In this document: in pieces, positions 18,043 to 25,640 of the stretch
How positions within the stretch are numbered: the first letter of the stretch is position 1
Layout: every line of letters starts with the position of its first letter
Assembly: GCF_963677565.1 (NCBI RefSeq)
Contig: NZ_OY781981.1
Span: 4,394,001 to 4,458,000, forward strand
DNA length: 64,000 nt
Source: an uncultured Draconibacterium sp.
GTDB taxonomy: Bacteria; Bacteroidota; Bacteroidia; Bacteroidales; Prolixibacteraceae
Direction of reading: 5' to 3'
The notes under the pieces: generated by a model
What the model was told of the DNA's origin: nothing
Database searches by the model: none
Seen by the model: the letters and a program-made list of their open reading frames with translations, nothing else
Position numbers and translations under genes: made by a program

Positions 18043-18571
18043 TTCTTCTAAAGGAAAAGGAGAAATGCAAAAGGTATTGTTTTCAGTCTTCGGTAATAGT
18101 TGGCAGTCTTTCGATATTTCAATTCTAAAGTTTTACAGGCCAAGTATCCACTCAAATGTTATCGATAGCAACACCTTGCCATCAATGCCTGCTTAAAATG
18201 TATTTGAAACAATCAACTACCTTTTAGGGATGATGGAAAATAAGTTAGAATATAACTTTTGTCACATGGTGGCTATAAAAAACACGTTTAAAACCAATTT
18301 CAGTTACCTGGAGACGAAAGAAAATGCGTTTGAAAGCTTCCTCAACTACTGAGCATGCAAAAAAATGCGTTTGAAAGCGATTTCGGATACCTGAGGCCGT
18401 AAAAAAACGTGTTTGAAATCAACTTTAGGTAGCTGAGGAAGGTTTAAAATCAAGGAGTTATTTATTTATCCTATTTCGTCTTCAATATATGTGTCGCACC
18501 TTTTGCATCATTGGTGAAATTTAAACTGAAAACGCCTGCTGGTATTACTTTCATTCGATCTTGCAATTTCG
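18043..18571. other. Gene-poor stretch between malQ and the DsrE remnant
   Basis: This 529-bp gap holds the 42-bp repeat array and little else. On the minus strand an open frame at 18471-18554 reads MKVIPAGVFSLNF and ends at a TAG. It resembles the C-terminal end of a secreted protein, where IPAGV-F-L is common in type IX sorting domains, but the frame has no upstream gene body. It may be a gene remnant. No RNA gene, promoter or terminator was recognised in the rest. Confidence 0.4.
18155..18442. repeat. Degenerate 42-bp tandem repeat array (about six units)
   Basis: Six imperfect units start at 18197, 18239, 18281, 18323, 18364 and 18406, with steps of 42, 42, 42, 41 and 42 bp; a weak seventh may start at 18155. 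The core of each unit resembles AAtGcGTTTGAAAncnAntTT followed by a TAcCTGAGG-like end. Read in frame, the units give a 14-residue motif N-x-F-E-x-x-F-x-Y-L, for example NTFKTNFSYLETKE and NAFESDFGYLRP. In-frame stops fall before unit 1 and inside units 4, 5 and 6, and the 41-bp step shifts the frame inside an A run. So the array is either a decayed repeat protein or a non-coding repeat with a codon-sized period. It begins about 110-150 bp past malQ. Confidence 0.7.
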
Positions 18572-19016
18572 CTATAAGCTTAATACATGCCTCCCCTCCT
18601 TCATGTAATCAGTAATTTCACCCATATACTTCACTTCAACTCCCAGTTCTTCAAGTTTCTCTGAAATTCCGTACATATCGGAACAGCCCTTGCAGGCTTT
18701 CACTGCAGTTCCCTGATCCATGATCTTTTTTACATAGTCCTGGATATCCTTATTCTCAACCAACACTTTTTTGCGATGGTCCCCAAACCACCAATGTTAT
18801 ATCTTTCCACCAGTCGAATCGTTTGGAATTGAATGTGTACATCAGAACCATTTTTTCAGCCACTTCCTTATCGCCGCTGGTCCAAAGCACCACCAGTTTT
18901 TCTGAAGCCGGAATTTCTTCCATTTGAGGCTCGTTTTCTACTACCGGCTCAGTTGCCAGTCCGCTGAAGGAAATTCCCAGCAGCATAATAAATACAATTA
19001 AAAATCGTGTTTTCAT
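18572..19016 (-). pseudogene. DsrE-like protein, frameshifted in an A6 run
   Basis: Two frames together make one protein. Frame one (18756-19016) has a signal peptide, MKTRFLIVFIMLLGISFSGLA, then KLVVLWTSGDKEVAEKMVLM and ITLVVWGPSQK, and stops. Frame two (18572-18766) continues with VLVENKDIQDYVKKIMDQG, VKACKGCSDMYGISEKLEEL and VKYMGEITDYMKEG. This is a DsrE/DsrF-like fold with a Cys pair at CKGC. Removing one A from the AAAAAA run near 18771-18776 joins the frames as WGPSQKVLVENK. The gene is either broken, a base-call error, or decoded by slippage. The family is linked to sulfur transfer; function here is unknown. Confidence 0.75.
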
Positions 19017-19033
19017 TTTATAAGCTTTAAGTA

Positions 19034-19720
19034 TTAGAAACTATTATTTACTACAAATTCATCAAATGCGCGCTTTTCTTTTTCAGGCCATTCAACCGGA
19101 ACACCAACGGGCGTAAAACACACACGTGTATAATTTTCGGGGATATTAAATACTTTCCGGGTAAGATCTTCCGAAAATGAATCGGTGATATGGACCGTTC
19201 CATAACCAAGCGCACGTGCGGCCAACATTAAATTTGCTGCAGCCAGCGGCCCGTCCCAATGATTGTATTGCGGGTAAGTACTGTTATTATCCGTTAGCAC
19301 AACAATATAAGCCGGCGCCGACAAATAGCCCTTGCTTAACTGTTTTTCATTCTCGTCTAATTGTTTCTTCAATTCTTCTCCCTGCAGTTTTTTGGTATCT
19401 GTCAGGTAAGCTTCCGTTTCCTTCAACTTTGCATTTTTTAATGCCTCAATTTTCTTTTTGTCGGTAATAACCAGGAATTTCCATGGCTGCTGATTACCTG
19501 CTGTTGGCGCCATTCTTGCTGCATCTACTATTTTTTTCAAATCTGCATCCGACACCGGATCCGATTTATAGGCACGCACCGACCGGCGGTTTTTAACTAC
19601 CTCCCAAAAGGAATCATCCGAAGCGGAGGCTAAACTTTTTCCTGTTGCACTTAGTACCGGTGCAACGGTTAATCCGGCAAGAATGGAAGCTCCTGCCTTC
19701 AAACTGTTTCTTCTGTTCAT
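19034..19720 (-). CDS. Nitroreductase family protein with Tat-type leader
   Basis: A 228-residue FMN-dependent nitroreductase-family protein. The N-terminus, MNRRNSLKAGASILAGLTVA, is a Tat-like signal (twin Arg followed by SLK), so the folded, FMN-loaded enzyme is probably exported. The domain shows NRRSVRAYKSDPV, AARMAPTAGNQQPWKFLVI and ARALGYGTVHI, the FMN-binding regions of the family. Substrates could be quinones or nitro compounds; the true one is unknown. It lies 17 bp upstream of the broken DsrE gene on the same strand, so they may have formed one transcript. Confidence 0.87.
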   Translation of the reverse strand: MNRRNSLKAGASILAGLTVAPVLSATGKSLASASDDSFWEVVKNRRSVRAYKSDPVSDADLKKIVDAARMAPTAGNQQPWKFLVITDKKKIEALKNAKLKETEAYLTDTKKLQGEELKKQLDENEKQLSKGYLSAPAYIVVLTDNNSTYPQYNHWDGPLAAANLMLAARALGYGTVHITDSFSEDLTRKVFNIPENYTRVCFTPVGVPVEWPEKEKRAFDEFVVNNSF

Positions 19721-19764
19721 TGTTTAAAATTTTAAAGTTTATTTATGGTCTTTTAAATTCTGGT

Positions 19765-20637
19765 TTAATTCTCGTCTAAAAACGGGAGAGCAAAATCGGT
19801 ATACATTTCTTTCTTCTGAGAAGCACCAACATGATCATCTCCGGGAAGAATCAATAGTTTTGAATTGGGAATAATGCGATACATTTCTAAAAACTCTTCT
19901 ACCTGGAAATAAGCGTCACGATCGCCACCCACGACCAAAACCGGTGCCTCTATTTTGGAGGCAGCATTTTTACTTATCCAAACAGGATCACTGTCAACCT
20001 TCATCAGCTTGTTATAAAAATCGACAAACCTATCTGGCTCAGGCATTAACTTTTTTCGACTAGCTACAAATCGTTTATTATTTTCGATAAAATTATCTGC
20101 TGTCATTTCTTCCAGCTGTTGTTGCCGTTCTGCTGATCTATCTTTTGCACTTAGCGCACCGGCAATACTCACCACTTTCATCACCCGTTCAGGATAATCA
20201 GCAGCCAATTTTACGGCTGTAATCGCCCCTGAACTAAATCCAACTATATCAATACGATCAATGTTTTCGGCATCTAAAACTTCAATCATATCTTGTGCCA
20301 ACAACGCATAACTGTAATCCCTGTCTCCAATTTCTGATTTTCCGTGGCCCCGCAGCGCAACCGCAATAACCTTGTGGTTTTCAGTCAGAATGGGAAATAT
20401 ATTTTCAAACTCGTTAATGTACCCGTACAAACTGCCATGTATCAATAAAAGCGGCTCACCACTTCCGTAAATCTCATAGTAAATTTTTGCGTCTTTGGTT
20501 TGAATATATTTCCCGCATTCGGGATTGTTACCATAAGGAATTTGTGCCAATAATTGAAATGGAAGCAATACTACAAGAAATATAAATATTTGTTTCAATG
20601 TTGGATCGTTCATTGCGACTGGTTTTACTGATTTCAA
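19765..20637 (-). CDS. Exported alpha/beta hydrolase
   Basis: A 290-residue hydrolase with an N-terminal signal (FIFLVVLLPFQLLAQ). The first ATG (complement of 20635-20637) and one 8 codons later both keep the signal; the later one (MNDPTLKQ) looks more typical. The oxyanion region is PLLLIHGS, the nucleophile elbow GFSSGAI, the acid is in GGDRDAYF and the His in GDDHVGAS. This looks like an esterase or lactonase of the RsbQ/3-oxoadipate enol-lactonase type. The gene starts 2 bp after the DUF1080-like gene at 20640, so both are one operon. Confidence 0.85.
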   Translation of the reverse strand: MKSVKPVAMNDPTLKQIFIFLVVLLPFQLLAQIPYGNNPECGKYIQTKDAKIYYEIYGSGEPLLLIHGSLYGYINEFENIFPILTENHKVIAVALRGHGKSEIGDRDYSYALLAQDMIEVLDAENIDRIDIVGFSSGAITAVKLAADYPERVMKVVSIAGALSAKDRSAERQQQLEEMTADNFIENNKRFVASRKKLMPEPDRFVDFYNKLMKVDSDPVWISKNAASKIEAPVLVVGGDRDAYFQVEEFLEMYRIIPNSKLLILPGDDHVGASQKKEMYTDFALPFLDEN

Positions 20638-20639
20638 TT

Positions 20640-21728
20640 CTATTTCAGAATTTTAATACCATTCAGGTTTTCAAAACGGGCTTTAAAGCCCCAACCTCCG
20701 AAACTTTCCGCCACCATCACCACAATTTCATTTTTTCCGTTTTGAAGATCGAGGTAAACAGAATCGAAATAACCAATGGTTCCCAAAAAACGATAATCAC
20801 GAGTCCGGTATACATCGTTCCCCAACCAAACCGCTTTTCCGTTAACAAAGATTTTGGCTACGTCACTAAAACCAAAATTCATCATTTTAACAAGATCGGT
20901 TTCTGATTCAATATTGATTCTGAGAATCACCGCATTCTTTTTCTCCCCCAATGCTGCGGTTTTCGAGATGTTTAGCAAACCATCGACTTCTGTATCCCAT
21001 TTTTTAAATTGTAGTTGTTTTGTAAAATTCGCAGGTAACAGGTTTTCATTAACCAGTTTTTCTGCATCAAACGCTTCAGAAACCTGGTAACTTTTTATCA
21101 CCTCATCACCTACTACTGCAATTTCCTTGAACTCCCCTTTTAATTCAGGAGAAACCATTGGAGTAACTTTAATATTTGCGAATCGAGCCGGCCCGTAAAA
21201 AGCGATTTTCCCATCGCACTCACCCATTTTCAATTCATGAATAACCAGCACAGGTTTTTCCATATCCGAAATATAAACCTCGCCGCGATTACCCGATATC
21301 ACTAATTTTACCGAAAACCACTCATCAAAAACATGTTGCTTTGCCGCTCCATAACCGTCGCCGTAATACAATTGCCAACCTGCATTGCCGTTATAAACCG
21401 GCGTGTATTGCATGGCATCAGGATTACCACTTTGATGTTTGCGAATGTAAAACTCTTCGGTATTACCCATGCCATCGCCGTGGAAACGAACGCCTGCAAA
21501 TCCGCGTCCGGGCTGAATGCACATATCAAATTCGATGATTCCATTTTTGAACGAAATATCTTGTGCGATAGCAACTCCCTCATCGGTTTTTATACAGTCT
21601 TCACCTTTATATATTTCGCTAATTACTTTCCCGTTCAGTTCCCAGTCAATTCCGTTCACACTGATTCGCTCTTGCGCAAAAACAGCAAAACTTGCTAATA
21701 TTAAAAAGATGCTTACAACAATTTTCAT
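20640..21728 (-). CDS. Secreted beta-sandwich protein, DUF1080/LamG-like
   Basis: A 362-residue protein with a signal peptide (MKIVVSIFLILASFAVFAQ). The start complementary to 21726-21728 is preferred to one 20 codons upstream because it begins the signal. The middle part reads like a concanavalin-fold lectin domain: IIEFDMCIQPGRGFAGVRFH, then EEFYIRKHQSGNPDAMQYTPV and GWQLYYGDGY, ending in GKIAFYGPARFANIKVTP. The C-terminal part (VDLQNGKNEIVV-like, here DLQNGKNEIVVMVAESFGGWGFKA) looks like a galactose-binding-type jelly roll. It probably binds or cuts a carbohydrate outside the cell. No catalytic residues can be assigned. Confidence 0.7.
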   Translation of the reverse strand: MKIVVSIFLILASFAVFAQERISVNGIDWELNGKVISEIYKGEDCIKTDEGVAIAQDISFKNGIIEFDMCIQPGRGFAGVRFHGDGMGNTEEFYIRKHQSGNPDAMQYTPVYNGNAGWQLYYGDGYGAAKQHVFDEWFSVKLVISGNRGEVYISDMEKPVLVIHELKMGECDGKIAFYGPARFANIKVTPMVSPELKGEFKEIAVVGDEVIKSYQVSEAFDAEKLVNENLLPANFTKQLQFKKWDTEVDGLLNISKTAALGEKKNAVILRINIESETDLVKMMNFGFSDVAKIFVNGKAVWLGNDVYRTRDYRFLGTIGYFDSVYLDLQNGKNEIVVMVAESFGGWGFKARFENLNGIKILK

Positions 21729-21877
21729 GGCTTTTATTTTTATGAATTTCGTGAAACAAATTTCAGAAACAAAGCTGATAATCAGCATTCAAATCGTAAT
21801 CAAAACATAATCAAACCACATTCACAGCTGAAAAACCGATCGTTCTTATTATTTTTAAGGACCAGAAATAATTAACC

Positions 21878-23149
21878 ATGAATAACGAAGCTGAACAGGA
21901 AAAAAATTTTGTAAAAATAATTGCCCGGAAAATTGCGGAGAAATTGCATGTTGATGATCCGGAGCATTTACAACAACGCGATTACGAAAATCTGAACCTG
22001 AAAATTGAAGAGAAAACAGGAGTCAACCTGAGTGTTTCAACACTTAAAAGAATTACCAAAAACCAGTTTCAGCGCATTCCGCAAAAAAATACATTAAATG
22101 CACTTGCTCAATTTCTGGATTATGAAGACTGGTACGATTTTAAAAACAATTATGCCACTGCGGCAAAAACAATAACTAAAAAACCACAGCTGAACTTTAA
22201 ACTGCCCAAACGTGTGTTGTTCATCCCGGTTGCTATAATTGCAATAGCTCTATTTGCTATTATTCTTTTAAACAGCAAACCGGCAAAAAGTTACTCCGAA
22301 GTGAGTTTTACAAGCCGCACAAATGTGAGCAGCGGAGTTCCGAACACCGTTATTTTTGATTACGACATATCGATGTATGATTTTGACAGCGCTTTTATTC
22401 AACAATCGTGGGATGCACGCAGACGGGCCGAGATCAAAAAGAATGAAAAATATTCCACTTCGGTATATTATTATCCGGGCTATCATCGTGCAAAAATCAT
22501 GATCAACGATCAACTTGTTCGTGAAATTCCGGTTTACATTACAACCGATGGCTGGCTCTCGCTAATTCAAAATCCTGAAAACGATTTAATCCCGATTTAT
22601 GTGAATGAAGATTGTATTAAAAACGGCCAAATATACTTACCACCCGAATCGGTTAAAGCACATCACATCGATCTTTCGAAGAATAATCATTCAACCTGTT
22701 TTTACTTTGTAAATGATGATTTTAGTGGCGACAGCGACAACTTCGGTTTTGAAACACAAGTAAAAAACAATATTAATGAAGGCGGGCAAGCTTGCCAGGT
22801 TTGCGAAATATCGGTTTTTGGAGAATATGGAAGGCATGTAGTTCAATTATCGAATCCCGGATGCATTGGCAGCATTTTTCAAAAATTCGGACCACAATAT
22901 GCAATGGGCACCAACAACGATCTTTCAGCTTTTGGCACAAACATGGATGAATGGAATAAGGTTAAGATAGAAATCAGCAACAAAATGGTAACTATTTTAC
23001 TGAACGATGAGGAAATCTACTCCACTTCATACGAAGGAAGCAACGGTGCTTTAAAAGGAGTTTCGTACCGTTTTGCAGGAAGTGGTGCAGTTGACTACAC
23101 AAGACTTTACAACCCGAATGGGGATCTCACCTTTTCCAGCGATTTTTAA
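21878..23149 (+). CDS. Membrane protein with N-terminal HTH-like region and lectin-like end
   Basis: A 423-residue protein I do not assign to a named family. Residues 1-90 (KIAEKLHVDDPEHLQQRDYE, then VSVSTLKRI-like LSVSTLKRITKNQFQRIPQKN and NALAQFLDYEDW) look like a helix-turn-helix or death-domain-like cytoplasmic head. A single membrane helix is at about 112-131 (VLFIPVAIIAIALFAIILL). The outside part begins with an immunoglobulin-like stretch (PNTVIFDYDISMYDFDSAFI) and ends with a LamG-like sandwich (FGFETQVKNNINEGGQACQV). The layout, a possible DNA-binding head joined to an external sensor, suggests a transmembrane regulator. It stands alone and is transcribed away from the neighbouring secreted enzymes. 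Confidence 0.6.
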   Translation: MNNEAEQEKNFVKIIARKIAEKLHVDDPEHLQQRDYENLNLKIEEKTGVNLSVSTLKRITKNQFQRIPQKNTLNALAQFLDYEDWYDFKNNYATAAKTITKKPQLNFKLPKRVLFIPVAIIAIALFAIILLNSKPAKSYSEVSFTSRTNVSSGVPNTVIFDYDISMYDFDSAFIQQSWDARRRAEIKKNEKYSTSVYYYPGYHRAKIMINDQLVREIPVYITTDGWLSLIQNPENDLIPIYVNEDCIKNGQIYLPPESVKAHHIDLSKNNHSTCFYFVNDDFSGDSDNFGFETQVKNNINEGGQACQVCEISVFGEYGRHVVQLSNPGCIGSIFQKFGPQYAMGTNNDLSAFGTNMDEWNKVKIEISNKMVTILLNDEEIYSTSYEGSNGALKGVSYRFAGSGAVDYTRLYNPNGDLTFSSDF

Positions 23150-23153
23150 ACAT

Positions 23154-24752
23154 TTACATTTTCACTATTTTCTCCGTTTTAACCTCAACGTCGCCTTTAA
23201 TAATGCGATAAACATACACCCCGCGAGGCAGTGAAGCTGTATTGATTTCAATATTGTTTTCACCTTTTCTAATAACAGCTTTTTGCGAAAATACCCGGCT
23301 ACCATTTATGGTAAAAAAGTCAATTTGTAAACTTATATTGTCATCCGAAGTAATCCGTATATTTAATTGTGTTGTAAAGGGGCTCGGATACGTTGAAATG
23401 GCAAATTCGTAAGGCACTTCTATTTCTCCATCACAATCGCCCGGTAACATATAATTCAATACTCTCATCCGCTCTACAATCCAGTGTTTTAACCACGAAA
23501 TTTCGGAATTGAAGGTTTGGGCTACGTAATAGTTGGGCCATACATATTCGCCTAAAACCGGCCACCGTAAAAAATTTCGTTCAGCAGGTTCATCCAGTAC
23601 ATTCACCAAACTATCAACTACCTGCTCAATTGAATTGTTGGACAATTGAGCGGTGCTTAATTCTTCCCACCTGCATTTTAATGCTTTTGTAAAATACTGA
23701 TCGCGCAAAAGGCCTTTCCACCAAAACGGATTCTGCCACTCATCCTCTCCCAGATCAGCATAAACCTGTAAACCGGTTGTTTCCCAACCGTAGTAATAGT
23801 CGGCATTACCAAAAGCCAGGTTAAAATCCCACAAAGGACCCGCATTTAGTTTTTCATTTTTGTCCTTGTACAAAAAAGTACTTAAACGGTACCCGTCAAC
23901 ATTTTTCGACAACTCATTCATTATAATATAATCAATAAACGAATTAATGTTGGCATAGCTTTGATATCCTTCTAAAGGATCAAAATCTTCGTTATAAACA
24001 GCCGTTTCAAAAGCATCAATATAATCCTGTATATAATTTGCCTGTTGCGTCGAAATATCTTCCGCTTCCGGTTCCTCATACTGATAATACGTTACCCTGT
24101 TGCTTGCATTTTTATAGTTTGAACTCCATCCGTCTCCTCCACTACCGGTAAGTTTGTCGACTTTAACAATGTAACCACCTGTTAATTCTTCGCCATCGTT
24201 ATCATCCGCTTTTAACTTGGCAATATCCAACCGGTTTTTATCGCGCTTAATCTTTTCCATTAAAACATAAACGCCCTGATATGAGTCGTTAAGAAATAAC
24301 TCTACGAGCCGGCATCGCGGAGCATAAGCACCTAACTTTTCGGCTAAAGAGAAAAGAAGCACATTTCTTATCAGCGATTTATCGGAATAGGGAGCATAAA
24401 GAATCCAATCTTCTTCTTCCGGCATCTCCAAAAGCGGAAAGTCCATGTCGGCATCCTCATTATCACGCAGCTCGAAACCATACGATTTTTTTGGAAACAT
24501 TTGCGATGATGATCCCCGGATTTCGATGGCAATATTTCCAAAAAAATGGTTGTAATCAGAGAAAGATTGATTATCCTGACTCGGACCGTTCCAGGTAATT
24601 CCCATCTGTGCAATTATTTTGGGTTCGTCCAGTATTTCTTTCTGTGTTGAAATATAAACAAGTGGAAGCGAAGAAGAAAAGTACTTGGCTTGAGCCGTAA
24701 GTTTTGTAACAAACAACATGGCCATTAAGCTTAGGAAGACTTTTAGGTTCAT
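23154..24752 (-). CDS. CotH kinase family protein with type IX secretion signal
   Basis: A 532-residue secreted protein with a signal peptide (MNLKVFLSLMAMLFVTKLTAQ). The CotH domain shows IAIEIRGSSSQMFPKKSYGFE, ILYAPYSDKSLIRNVL, GVYVLMEKIKRDKNRLDI and LWDFNLAFGNADYY, the conserved nucleotide and metal regions of spore-coat CotH kinases. The last 80 residues (ISTYPSPFTTQLNIRI, then LPRGVYVYRIIKGD and KIVKM) form a type A C-terminal domain for the type IX secretion system. The protein should be exported to the cell surface. CotH enzymes phosphorylate proteins; in Bacteroidota the target is unknown. Tail-to-tail with the HTH-membrane gene, 4 bp apart. Confidence 0.88.
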   Translation of the reverse strand: MNLKVFLSLMAMLFVTKLTAQAKYFSSSLPLVYISTQKEILDEPKIIAQMGITWNGPSQDNQSFSDYNHFFGNIAIEIRGSSSQMFPKKSYGFELRDNEDADMDFPLLEMPEEEDWILYAPYSDKSLIRNVLLFSLAEKLGAYAPRCRLVELFLNDSYQGVYVLMEKIKRDKNRLDIAKLKADDNDGEELTGGYIVKVDKLTGSGGDGWSSNYKNASNRVTYYQYEEPEAEDISTQQANYIQDYIDAFETAVYNEDFDPLEGYQSYANINSFIDYIIMNELSKNVDGYRLSTFLYKDKNEKLNAGPLWDFNLAFGNADYYYGWETTGLQVYADLGEDEWQNPFWWKGLLRDQYFTKALKCRWEELSTAQLSNNSIEQVVDSLVNVLDEPAERNFLRWPVLGEYVWPNYYVAQTFNSEISWLKHWIVERMRVLNYMLPGDCDGEIEVPYEFAISTYPSPFTTQLNIRITSDDNISLQIDFFTINGSRVFSQKAVIRKGENNIEINTASLPRGVYVYRIIKGDVEVKTEKIVKM

Positions 24753-24769
24753 TTAGTTAGTGTATAAAA

Positions 24770-24797
24770 AAAGCCTGAAGAAAATTCTTCAGGCCTT
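24770..24797 (-). terminator. Terminator after the DUF1080 gene, before CotH
   Basis: Hairpin with arms AAGCCTGAAGAA and TTCTTCAGGCCTT, flanked on the minus strand by a T run. It lies between the two minus-strand genes, so the CotH gene probably has its own promoter. Confidence 0.8.
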
Positions 24798-24820
24798 AAA
24801 AATATCTATATTATTCAGTT

Positions 24821-25573
24821 TTACAATTCACGAATCCAAATGTTTCGGTAACTAACCGGGTTACCATGGTCTTGCAATTGGATTACATCGGCACCGTGTT
24901 TTTCAACCGAGTACTCAGGAATACCAATATATTCCGTAGGTCCGCGCAATTTTGAGTTGTTCTGTACCAAAACACCATTGTGTAGCACTGTTACAGTTGG
25001 TGGAGTAAAGTAAGTTCCATCGTCGTTAAAGCGAGGCGCTGTGTATATAATATCGTAAACCTGCCACTCGCCCGGTCCTTTACATGCATTTACAAGCGGA
25101 GCATATTGCTTGTACAAACTTCCGGCCTGACCATTGCGGTACGTGCGATTGTTGTAATTATCCAAAACCTGTACTTCGTAACGTTTCTGAAGGAAAACGC
25201 CACTGTTGCCACGTCCCTGGCTTTCGCCAATTACTTCGGCAGGCGACCGCCATTCAATGTGTAATTGAAAATCTTCAAAAACACGTTTTGTCTGAATAAT
25301 TCCGGTTCCTCTTTCTACGGTTACACAACCGTCGGCTACTTTCCAGCCAACAGGGCCACCATCCTGGTTTGTCCACTCGCGGTCGATATCCACGCCGTCG
25401 AATAAAACAATGGCATCCGAAGGTGCATCAGCCGGAGTTTCTCCGGGTGTAATTACTGGCACTTCAGGATCCCAGATTTCAGTCATTTCAGGAACCATTT
25501 CTGGTCTCTCTTCTTGAGCGACTGCGCACACTGCTACAAAAAGCAAGGCTACAGTGAAAATTTTAAATTTCAT
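24821..25573 (-). CDS. DUF1080 domain protein (3-keto-disaccharide hydrolase type)
   Basis: A 250-residue exported protein (signal MKFKIFTVALLFVAVCAVAQ). The DUF1080 fold is clear from AIVLFDGVDIDREWTNQDGG, VGWKVADGCVTVERGTGII, FQLHIEWRSPAEVIGESQGR, GNSGVFLQKRYEVQVLDNYN and the end GNPVSYRNIWIREL. Several members hydrolyse 3-keto-glucosides, others are uncharacterised. It likely works on plant or algal glycosides in the periplasm. It is closed downstream by the hairpin at 24770-24797. Confidence 0.9.
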   Translation of the reverse strand: MKFKIFTVALLFVAVCAVAQEERPEMVPEMTEIWDPEVPVITPGETPADAPSDAIVLFDGVDIDREWTNQDGGPVGWKVADGCVTVERGTGIIQTKRVFEDFQLHIEWRSPAEVIGESQGRGNSGVFLQKRYEVQVLDNYNNRTYRNGQAGSLYKQYAPLVNACKGPGEWQVYDIIYTAPRFNDDGTYFTPPTVTVLHNGVLVQNNSKLRGPTEYIGIPEYSVEKHGADVIQLQDHGNPVSYRNIWIREL

Positions 25574-25602
25574 TTTTGTTGATTTAGGTATTTATTATTA
25601 AT

Positions 25603-25631
25603 GCGCTAAGCGGTTTTTAACCGCTTAGCGC
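25603..25631 (-). terminator. Hairpin after the phosphoglucomutase gene
   Basis: Perfect inverted repeat GCGCTAAGCGGTT / AACCGCTTAGCGC with a 3-nt loop just past the stop. The T-rich tail is weak (ATTAATAATAAA), so termination is probable rather than sure. Confidence 0.7.
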
Positions 25632-25640
25632 TTATTCAAA

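Noticed and set aside
18155..18442. The 42-bp array as a CRISPR
   Set aside because: Units vary all along their length, with no constant repeat and unique spacer pattern, and no cas gene is near.
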